A stretch of 64,000 bases of DNA from Metaphire vulgaris (lineage: Eukaryota; Annelida; Clitellata; Crassiclitellata; Megascolecidae). Shown here piece after piece: positions 47,001 to 59,000 of the stretch. The notes under the pieces are model-generated. The model searched no databases and was not told the origin of the DNA. It worked only from the letters and a program-made list of their open reading frames with translations. Each line of letters opens with the position of its first letter. Within the stretch, counting starts at the first letter, position 1. The position numbers and the translations under genes are program-made. The DNA lies in contig CM030848.1 in assembly GCA_018105865.1 (NCBI GenBank), positions 3,395,501 to 3,459,500 of the forward strand, written 5' to 3'.

Positions 47001-50000
47001 GTGACCTATCCGTCGGGTATTTCTGAAGCCAGGAAAGAAAAAACTGTGCCCTCTAGTCCGTAGGATGTTTCAAGGCATTGTGCGAGAATGTCGTGATCCA
47101 CTGAGTTGAATGCACTACATAGGTTAGATGTAATTATTCCTAATGCCCAAGTACACCATCATCATCATCATCATCTTCTTCTTCTTCTTCTTCATCATGT
47201 ACTCTGTCTTGAGACAAGTTTAGAGCTCCATTGTTTCCATTCCTGTCTGTACCTTGCTTCTTCTATAATTTCTGCCTAGGTTTTGTGAGACTGTACAGTG
47301 TACATCTGTTTTCATCATTCAGTCTAATGGCACCTCCTTGGTTTTCCTGTTGTCTTTTTTCCTGGTATACGTACTTCCCTCCATTACTGTTCTCAACAAC
47401 AGATTTCTTTGTTTAGGTTATTCTTTATTCAAGAACATGAATAACATGTCCAAAACATAACAAGAACATGTCCAGTCCAGTTTCTCTATCTTCTTTTGAT
47501 AGTGTTAATCTTCGCTCTCTGTTCTCCCGCTATATGCAGTGCCTCCTCATTTGATTTCATGTCTGTCAACATGATCTTTTCCATCTTCCTTTATAACCGC
47601 ATTTTGAATGCTAAGTACACTGATATGGAAATATTTCTATTTTCCCCTTTCACAAAGTTGACATCCTATGCATGCATTTACTGCTGAGTTGAATGAATGA
47701 ATACATGTGGTTGAATCAACTGAAACAGAATTCATACTGCCACTAGGACTTGACCCTTGGCCTCACGATTGTTTCCCCGGTTCATTGATCTACTTTTGCC
47801 TCTGTAAATTGATGCAAGTCTTGCAGGTGGTCCACATCTACAGAGGCATAGCAGCCATATGGACAACCTGGCCAAATGCCAAGGGCCCCCGACCTTCAAA
47901 GGGCCCCCGACCCGAGCCCAAAAAATTTTTCTGCAATGTTGTAAAGTTATCAGATCGAAAGACTGACAAGCAAAAAAAGGTCGTCAACATTTTCATAAAC
48001 TTGTCAGATCATCTCTGGAAACGGCCCCCTTCCCGCTTTTTGCCAAGGGACCCCGAGAATATTGCTACGCCACTGCACATCTATGAAGTATCTTCGTGCT
48101 TTTGTGCAAAACCTGTGCACTTAAATTATGAGCTGAAATTGAATGGAATGTTGGACCCTCAGAGAACCTTTATAAGTCAGTAAATTTTTTAGGCAGACTC
48201 TGCTTTAGTTTTTCCCCATTTCAAACTCAGTATGGCCTGCTTTGATATGCAATAAATGTGAGGTTTTTGTTGCCTTTACTTTTGAAAATATTAACTATAA
48301 GAATTTGATGGAGTTCATTATCCATTGTTCAGTTATTAGTAAATTGACAATTAACCTCTTTTACACTATAAATATGAAGTTGAGGCTATTTAGAATTATT
48401 TGTTTTGAAGAGCTGGTGAACTAGCCTCCAAGAATTGTTGATGTAAAATTTTATGAAGTCCCTTCTATATGTTTGATAGTTTTAAGTTCCTTCTCATTAT
48501 TTAATTGATATGAAAAGCATATTAAATTTCATGCATTGTCAATTATTTTGATGGAGATATTTCTTGATTTGTATTTTCCAGTCATTGAAAAATGGCCAGA
48601 AGCCAGCTTCAGCACATGTGCGTCCTTTGGAGACATGGTCGGAAAATATGACTCCAGACTTTGAATTCTTTCCGCCAAGTCACCATGGAAAGCCTTCAAA
48701 AGAGTTGCAATCTTCAGATTCTGAAGTGTTTAGACGTCTGCCAGAAGAAACGTTAGATGTTGCTAGTGTTCCTTCAAGCATCAGTGCGGCCAAAAAGTCT
48801 TCATTAATTCAAAAATCAGGTCTTCATAATGTTCTAGCTTATATTTTGCCTTAGCTGTTAATTATGTTAATTGCTGATGTTTACACAGAGCTGTACAAGA
48901 TTTACTGATAGTATTGTAATCTTAACATAATGACCTCACCTTTTGGCATAACGTAATAATGTTTCTTTTTAATTTCAGCTGATCCTGATGGGGCAGTTGC
49001 ATTATCGAAATTTGTCATCTTTTATCATTATGTTGATATTGTGACAGCAACCAACAGCTTTCATGAGGATAACCTTCTTGGCTGTGGAGGCTTTGGAAGT
49101 GTTTATCGTGGCAACATTAAAAAAACTACTTTTGCTATTAAAGTTTTGCACAAAGTGAGGAGAACATGAAAATGTTATTTATTTTATTCATTAGCTTTAA
49201 TAACAATACAGTTTGATTTATGTTATATCAATAGTATTAGTGAAATTTCTGCTTCTTTACCTAGAGCAGACTGGATAAATTTTCATGATGCTAATGAACT
49301 CTCACTAATATTATTCTCGATTTACTGTCGTTGGGTTGTTCTTGTTTGTAGAGGCAGAACCCAACAACATGTCGTGACTTCTTAGCTGAAATTAATTCAT
49401 TGTTAAAGTAAGTGACTTACTTTAATAGTAAAATTGTTTTCTTTTGGCTGTCACTGTATTCACTTACAGTGAATGAACAGTCAATGTCTTCAGTTGTATT
49501 GTTACAACACAATCTCATTACAATGAACTTACTTATTATAGTTTTTATGCTATAATGGACAATGTACCAGGTACATGCCCCCTTAACCCGTTCCCAGGCA
49601 CCACCGTCTTAAAACGGCGCCCGAAAATCATATCCAAAAGGGTAGCGCCGTCTATAAACAGTGCGCCACATAAGGATGTGTGTATCCCGGACATTGCAGT
49701 TTTAAACCGCCCCGGGACTCCGGGAGTAACTTTTCGATTTAGTTTACTATCCATTCGATAGATGGCAGCACTTTCTTCGCTGTTGTTGACTATATAAGCA
49801 AGAAAACTTGCCATTGATCGTCCAAATACTGGGATTTTGCATTGAAATGCCTTGAAAAATCTCAAGTCTAAGGTTTGAAAAATCATAACTCCGCCAATTT
49901 TGGCCCGATCTTCAAAATGTTTGCACTATTATGTTCCAATTACACCTCCCTAAAACTTTCGCGCTCACAGTTGGGGGGTCACCACTGAAATTTTTTGCTA

Positions 50001-53000
50001 TTGCGCTTTGAAATTTGTTTGGGGGAGGGTTCCGATTTTCGGCTGTAGAGTGGACCTACCCCAAAATTTTCTTTTTGGCACCGAAAGAGCAATAAAAATG
50101 CTAAACAACAGTGCAAACCGCATCTTTCTAGCTTCTATATAGCCTGAAATATACTGAGTTGTTCGGTTTTTCAGATTGAAAATCTGTTCGCAAAATTGTA
50201 ATTTCTTCGAGGAATGAGTAATATTGTTTGAAAAAGCATAACTACCCCAAATTTTGTCCAATCTTCAAACTTTTTGCATTATTTTGTTCCAATTACACCC
50301 CTTTACAACTTTCTCACTCACAGTTTGGGGGTTACCCGGAAAAAGTTTTGCTATTGGGCTTGGAACAAAATTTGACCAAAATGTTGGGGAGGGGTCCTAT
50401 TTTGGGCTGTAGGGTGGACCATACCCCCAAAATTTTCTTCTTTGGCACGGATGGTTCGAAAGAGCAATAAAAATGCTGAACAACGGTGCAAATCGCATAT
50501 TTCTAGCTTCTATATAGCCTGAAATATAGTAAGTTTAAAACTTGTGTGTTCACATTTTCACATGAACGCCTTTCCCCCAAATTAAATACCTCGATTAGGG
50601 ACGACTTGAAAAAATTAAATACCCCTGGAACGGGTTAAGGCAATATTAATTGAAATTGACTTGGTTATTGTGGACTCTGAATATGATGGGCTTAATGCAT
50701 AGGTACCTTGAATTCTGTTGTAGACAGTTGTGGTTGTTGCTAAGGCCCACGATTTACCATGGCAAGAAATCGCGAATTTTGTGGCACACTTTAGCATTTT
50801 CCGCAGCATAACACAGCATGTCCAATGCAATGCCATAACTTTATAAAGCATTACCCAAGCACATTGCAATTTTTTCTTATTCCTAATCATGTAATTTACA
50901 TTGCACAACACAATTTCGCACTGTCCACAGTACCTGGCTGAGCTAGTCCTACAATCAACATTGAACGCACTGAGGTCGGCACTTCGCTCCGGCCATCGTG
51001 TCCTACTGCTCGTTCCGCCTCCGTCACAGACTCCGAAGTTCGGAGACAGATCCTTCTCTCGCGGGAACCCATTGCTTTGGAATGCCTTGCTGACTGCAGT
51101 GACTGAGGCCAACTCTGCTGGACTGTTCCTGAGAGAACTAAAGACGCACCTTTTTAGTTTAGGATATGGTTGACTATGTGTGTGCAGCGCCCTTGTCGTA
51201 GGCCTTAACCTAGTGCACAGCGCTATAGAAATTGTCTTGAAATAAATAAATAAATAAATTTTTGCTTCCTTAACTCTGTTGGCTGTTTCTTATAGATTTT
51301 AGCATGCTGATCACAAATATCAATTCAGAATTTGTCCATCATGTATCATTTTTGCGAAATATTAATTTTTTTACGATTTTTAATCTATTTCCTCTATTTC
51401 AGTCAAAAAGTTATGTTTCTCTAAGATGCATAACAACAATACCTCTTTGCAAACTGGACTTGTCCAGGTATGATCCAGCCAAACTGGAAACTGTTCTGTG
51501 AAAATTTGCAGCATACACATGCCTCGGCATGTCTGGACAAGTTGGAAGTTAGCTTACATCAGAGTCAATTATAAAAGTGGTTTGTGTCCAAAGACCACAT
51601 AGCGTTCATAATTATAAGAATATAATTGCATCAAAAGTGCATAGCAAACAGGTATAATATATCAAGGACTATCCATTGGCTTGTGATAATATGTCTCGTC
51701 AATGTCTAAATAATCACAATATGTTCTGCTACATTTGTGGAGACTATACAATTGTATCTCAAAAAAGCTCAATGGCAGCTGTTGTTAAGAAAGCATGTCA
51801 TCTGTACTTTGGCTGTGAAATTTATCATCGAGAGAAGGAATGGGCGCCCCAACATTTGCTGTGCCATTTGTCTCAGAGCCTGGCTTAGAGACATTCCGAA
51901 GAATAGGCCATTTGCTTTGCTGATGATTTGGCACGAACAGAAAGATCATGTGACCGACTGCTATTATATTGTTTGACTCATGTGTCTGGTTTCTCTACCA
52001 AAAACAAGAGGTCAATTGAATAACCAAATCTACCTTCAACCATGAGACCCATGCCATGTGTATAACAACAGTCTTCCAACAAAACCACCGGATGACTGGA
52101 CCTTGGATGAGTCAGATGAAGACACTTCAGTGCTGACAATTGGCAGTGACAGTGATCTGGATTTTGAACCGTCTTTATCAGGTCTCTCTCATGATGCTTT
52201 CTGAATTAAATGATCTGGTCAGAGATTTTGATCTGTGAAAAACAAATGCAGAATTGTTAGGTTCGAGACTGCAAGAAGAATGGTGTTTGCTGTCACCAGG
52301 TATGAAAATTTCTCTGTTTCGAAGGTGCCAAAGTGATGTAACCAAATTTTTTTGAACAAATTGACAGTGTTACTTTCTGCGTTGACATAGAAGGATTGTT
52401 CTTTGTTTTGGGTTGTAACCATGATCCACAAGCGCGCCATAGATGATGGCAAGGTCACTGCACTCGTACTACTTGACCTCAGCTCGGCTTTCAACACGGT
52501 GGATCATGACATACTGCTCCATGTCCTGGAGGAACGTTTCGGAGTCAGCGGAGTTCCCCTTAGCTGGTTTCTTTCTTACTTCACTGGACGCGAGCAGACA
52601 TTTCGCCACCTCAATGATTCCTCGCCAGCTTTGTCTCTCGAGTGCTCTGTGCCCCAGGGCTTGTCTCTGGGACCAATTGCCTTCATCACATACACAGAAG
52701 ACTTTGTCCTCATTTTTCAATGTCATGATCTTCGCCATCATATATTTGCTGATGATAAACAGATCTACGACCATGTGGACGTTAAAGATATCGGTTTTGC
52801 TCTTGGTCGTCTCCAAAATTGCATCACAGAGGTCCAAGGGTGGTGTTCCTCATGACGATTGCAACTTAATGCTTCCAAGACTGAGCTTGCATGGTTTGGC
52901 TCATATGCTAACATGCTTAAGCTGTCTAACACCGATTGTAGTCTGGCACTTCAGGGCACCATTGTCCGCCCTTCTTCCGTCATCAGAGACTTCGGAGTCC

Positions 53001-56000
53001 TGTTCGACAACGAATTGACCATGAAGCAACATGTTGGACAGTTAGCCAAGAGCTGCTTCTATCACATACGGCGTATCTGCCAGATTTGTCGAATCACTGG
53101 CAAAGAAGTCGCCTCGCAACTGGTTTCCACGTTTGTTCTGTCCAGACTAGATTATTGCAATTCCGTTCTTGCCGGCCTTCCAAAGTCTACACTGGCCGAC
53201 CTGCAGCGCGTACAAAACACGTCACTCCAGCGCTTCGTGAACTTCATTGGCTTCCAGTCCAGTCACGGATACAACATAAACTATGCATGCTGATGTTATG
53301 TGCATGGAATGGTCGCTGTCTGACCTATGTGGCCGATTTGCTCCAGCCAACATCAACCACCATTGGTAGACCAGGCCTACGATCAGCCTCTACCAGCCAA
53401 TACCAGAAACCTCGTCTTTGGACAGTCATGGGGCAATGAGCCTTCTCGTACGCTAGACCCCATATCTGGAACGCCCTTCCACCAGCGCTACGGAACATAA
53501 AGTCGCCCGTCGCTTTTCGTAAACATTTGAAGACATCTGTTTAATTGTGCTTATAATAATTGACATTAATTGTAATGCGCTTGCTAACATTAAATGATTA
53601 GGCGCAATATAAATATCTAATTAAATTAAATTAAATCTCTTTATTGATCTCTGAGACTCTAAGCTGTTCTTATATATAATGGCAGCCTTTACCCTTCAGT
53701 ACCTGTTGATGATGCAGCGCACATGAAAGAAACATACAATAAAGTAATACTGTTGTTTCATCTGTGAATGGGACTGCAGTGCCAAAGCATCACATTACTC
53801 AATAAAGAACTTTGTAAAGGCTATGAACAAGGAAGGCAAAGCTTTCCATCACTTAAGAGAGCTGTTCCCAAGGATAAGTGATGCCAAAATCAAAGAGGTT
53901 TGTTGGTCCTCAGATGTATGAGTGACAGGCGCTTCGAAGATCTGTTAGTTGGTTCAGAAAAAGATTCCTGGTAGGCCTTCCAAGACATTGCTGACAATTT
54001 TCTTGGCAACTGCAGTTCCCCAAACTACATTCACCTGGTAAATAAAATGATCGAAGCACACAGAAGAATGAAGTACAATAATATCACAAGAGATTAATTT
54101 CCTGCACTCACATTCGGAGTTCTTCCCAGCAATACTCGGTGCTGTTAGGGGCAAACACAGTGAAAGATTTCACCAGAAAATTTCCACAATGAAACAACGT
54201 CATCAGGGCAACTGGAATTTCTCCATGCTGGCTGATTGCTGTTGGACACTGCAACGTGATGCACCAGACATTGAATACAAATGAAAATCAGGAGCTTAAC
54301 ACTTTTAATTATGTCATGCTTAATAGCTAGTATTTTTTCTATGAGAAACACTTAACATTGTTAAATATGTCATTTCTGATAAATGGTTAACTGTCTGTTT
54401 CTCATAGTTCCTATGTGATGCAGAAAACCAAAACTATATTTTTGCACATCCACCCGGCACCTATCACAATTACCAAAAAATTTTCGGGAAGCAAAACTTT
54501 TCCCAAAAATTGTTGTGCTGTAATCAGTTATAATTATCAAATAGATATATCAAATCTTTCTACAGTTTTATTGCACTGCTTGTTGTTAGCCATAACGAAT
54601 AAGCCTAATTATATAGCACAGGATAAGTCAAATTATTGACAGCGGTGCCAAATGGATTATAAAATTGAGTGCAAATGACATAAAAGGCCAAATAAAGAAG
54701 TAACATTGAGATTCACCATCGATTCATCAGTGCATGACACAAATACTGATCCAGTACAAAGACCACTTCACTGTAGGTATTGGATATTTAAATGAACTTG
54801 CTAATAGTTAAAAAGGTAATAATAAATAAAAGATGAGCTTATACCTCAAATGGTGAGATTTTATATTTTCATGGCAGTAAGATTACAGTAATTCTGTGGT
54901 ATGATATGACATTTTGCGGGCCATGGTAAATCGTCGGCATTAGTCTTTACATTACTTTGTCATACTTTATGATCCCAGCTATAGTAAATGTCACTACCTA
55001 ATATTGCACCAGCACAAGAAGTGTTTACAGTAGTGTTGTGAATCATGTTCAAATATCATGTTAAAAGGAATGTACAATGTATTGATATAGATAGTCATTT
55101 TTTATTTGTCATGTTTTAATGACACTTGATGTTCACCTTATTTGTTACTAAGATACAAATTGACTTGACATGGTGTATGGTAAGTAGACTCTCTAATTTT
55201 GTTTACAGAAATTGCTTTTGGCATAAACGGTGAATGTAGTTATATTTTTACTGAGGGTAAATAATAATTTATTTTTAAAAAGAATTATAAAAATTGTCAT
55301 TATTTGGATTTGTCATTGCTATGAATTTTTTTAAAGATTCAGGCAGAAAAACATAATCATGTTGTCTGGATGTTCAGTTGATGGACCTATACCTTGTCTT
55401 GTGTATGAATACATGGTAAATGGATCACTTCAGGATAGATTAGAATGCAAGGTATTGAATTATTATCTTCAATCCACTCAAGTGCTATTTATTTAGTTCA
55501 TTATATCAGTATTTGATTATGAAAAGATTATGCAGTGCTAGAGCTATCAGTCAGAGTTGGAAATGGTGAGACAGACTATTGTTGGAATACATAACTAATT
55601 AATGTCTATACATTTGATTAGCACATCCTTTTTAAAATTGGATGTCCTGACCAATTTAAAAAAGGTTGTATTTAGAATTGCTTTCAACCAAAAAATATTT
55701 TGCATTGAAGTTATTTAATTTTATGTTATGCCATTCATTTATTGTTGGGTTGTCAACCCTTGTACAGTATCAGTGGCGTAGTGTGGATAGGTGGCGCCAG
55801 AGGCAAAATCCTCGCCCTTTAACTTCCAAAAAACTCTGAGGACCAAAAAACAGGTCATTTTTATTTGCCCTGTTAATTATTTGTTATTTTTGTCCCCCAA
55901 ATTGTGTGCCTTTGCAATAATTTTGCACCCTCCCCAAATAAAATTTTGTGTCTGGGGGGGCCATCCCCCTCCCCCACGCTACACCATTGTACAGTATCTA

Positions 56001-59000
56001 GTCATTTGTGATTAGAATGATGTTTGGCATGAGCTAAATTTTCATTTTTTATGACTTCTTTAATTCTTGATGTCATTTTGCAGAACAATACAAAACCTCT
56101 GTCGTGGAGTATTAGACACGGCGTCTTGAAAGATGCGGCTGCCGGATTGCAGTATTTGCACACAGTTGACGAGAAGCCACTTATTCATGGAGATATCAAG
56201 AGGTTCACAAGAGATGCTCTCATCTGTCTTTTCAGTTGAACACAGATTGAATTTAAATCAAGAAAATAATGTTATATTTATTCTGATCTTGTCTTATCTT
56301 GTCTTGTCTTGAGCCATTCTCATTACGAGGGTAGACCGCATCATGAATGAGCTTCCTCCACTGTTTTCTGTTGTCCGTCATTTGGATCTCCTTTTCCGTT
56401 GTCTTTCCGATCCATTGCATGATGTTATCAGTCCATCTACTCCTGGGTTTGCCTTGTTTTTGTTTTCCATCAGTTATGCCTTGTATCATTTCCTTTTCCA
56501 AACAGGGTCTGTTTTCCTCAATGATGTGGCCAAAGTACGAGTTTTCATCTTTTGATGGACTCATTCCTTGTAACACCTCTCTTCTCTAATACCATTAATT
56601 AGTTTTTTCTCTGTACAGGACATATGCAGAATATGTCTTAAATCCTTTCATCTGGAATGCCTTGATCTTTGCTTCATCACTTTTTTCAGAGTCAGTGTCT
56701 CACATCCGTATGTTGCCACCGGCCAAAATAGAGTTTTCCTGTGTTGCTTAGACCACTTATTTATAATGAGCAATTTGTGATCTGAACAAAAACCCTTGAG
56801 GTATTCTCTTGGGTCATTTGTATTTCAGATACTATATGGCCCACATATGATATGATATGATATGACAGTTAATTTCCTAGGCGCACATACACCAGTTTCA
56901 TTTCTACCTTCGTAAACTTTGGCATTAAAATATTCTATTATGGTCCATAGCTCTTGCTTTGGTAGTTTTCAGACTATTTATGCCAAATCTTGATAGAAAT
57001 CTTTTCTTTCATCTTCTTCAGCTTGTGCTGTCGTAGCATACACTTGAATGATAGTTATATTCTTTGGTTTTGCTGCAAGCTGTCTTGTTACAATTCTATC
57101 TTTAATCAGTTTGTATCCAATTATTGAATTAGCATTTTTGCAATATATCCATATGGCAACTCCACTTGAACCTTGCTCTTTATGCCCTGCATAGACTATT
57201 GCATGTCTGTTAATTGTTCAGAAATGTCCTTCACCTTTCCAGCATACTTAGCTAATCCACAGATTTCGAGGGCAATCCTTTGTTTTCTAGTATTTGCAAT
57301 TTTCCTACTTGTAGCATGCTTCTTATGTTCCAAGTTCCTAGTTTGAGCCTTTAGCTTGATCTCAATTGTAATTGTTGTCTTTTTTTCCCCTTCTGTTTCT
57401 TTGTGTTTCATTCCAGTCACCAACTTTTCAACCCTGCCCTGGTTTCCTAACAGAGAATGCAGACCTTGGTTTGGCAGGGCGACGTCCAAGCCAGGACGTG
57501 TTACAAGTAGGGCTGGTAACGATTAAAATTTTTTTGTTCGATTAATCGGAATTTTTTTTAATCGATTAATCTCGATTAATTAGGGTTAGGGTTACCCTAA
57601 CCGTAACCCTAACCCTATCTCCCACCAGAAGTTTCTGTTTTTAATAACAATAATAATGACGTACACATTTTGGGGGTAATATTAGATTCAAATCTTGAAA
57701 TTTGATGCACATGTTTGAGACTTTATGCCGCGCATTGGCATTTGGCACTCCCCAATGGTGGTATGTCAGCGATGTATTTTAACCCCGATAAGCAAATTGT
57801 TTTTCGAAGTGAACGCAGTAAACTTTACCGCCATCTTCTATTTTTCCTTCAGCAGGTTTTGGAGTTTTGTCTGTTTGTTCTTCCACAGTTAGTTTAAAAA
57901 TGAAATGTTTCTTCAACTTTCCGCTTAAATTCTTTACAGCTACATCGCTCTTATCTTGGCTCTTATTACTGGCCATTTTTGATTACGGTTTAAACCATAG
58001 ATTTAAATTAAAATCTATGCTATTAACGTTTGCCGATAGAATAATAATACTGTACTGGGGAACAGTAAGTACGTATAGAAGAAGCTAGAAACTATTAAAA
58101 ATTAATAAAACTACTAAAAATTAAGGGAAATATAAAATATCAAAATATTAAATTTTAATCGAAAAATTAATCAATTAAAGAAAATTTAATCGATTAAAAA
58201 TTTTAATTTTAATCAGTAGATTAATCGTTAATTTCTGCAGCCCTAGTTACAAGTATTCAATCTCTCATTCATGTTGCTTTCGATAATATAGGATGATAGG
58301 TACCAGGCTTTCTGTCCTGCACCAACAGACCAGTTCCAAGTACTTGTACTTTGCTCTGGCCTTTTGTGTGAAGCTGCTGTTTTCTTGGTTCAGGCCAATA
58401 CTGTGCCATCTTCACTGCCCTCACTGCTGCTGCCTAGTGAGGGACTGCCTGTGTTAGCCATCGTTTCAGGGTTCTCGTCAGGCCTGTAAACCTCGCATAG
58501 TGCCCAAGATAATACTGCGGTCGAAGCCTTCATCACTGATGGTATAGCCCTGACGATCAAATTCCCTACTCAGATGTTTATGCCTTTGCCATGAAGGAGC
58601 CACAGCAAATTTTGAGCAAAACAATACCATATTGAGAAAATATCTACAAAGAATACCCTGACCAAATTCACTGTTTTCGTATTTCAAGTAGCTCTCAGTG
58701 TGCAATTTCACTATCCAGGCAGAATGATAGTAAATCATTTCACATACTCAAAATACTTTTTGTTGGGAGCTTGCAGTTAATATTGAACCATTCTGAGATT
58801 TTGAAATAACTAGTAGCAAACATTCAATATTTTCTCTGATATACAGTAATTAAAGCTACTTTGAAAATTTAATATGGAATATTCTTAAACCTGCTGTTCC
58901 AAATTTTTATCCTATAATAATCTACATCAGCGGTTCTCAACCTGTGGGTCGCAACCCCGACGGGAGTCGAATGACGATTTGCCAGGGGTCGCCTGAAACC

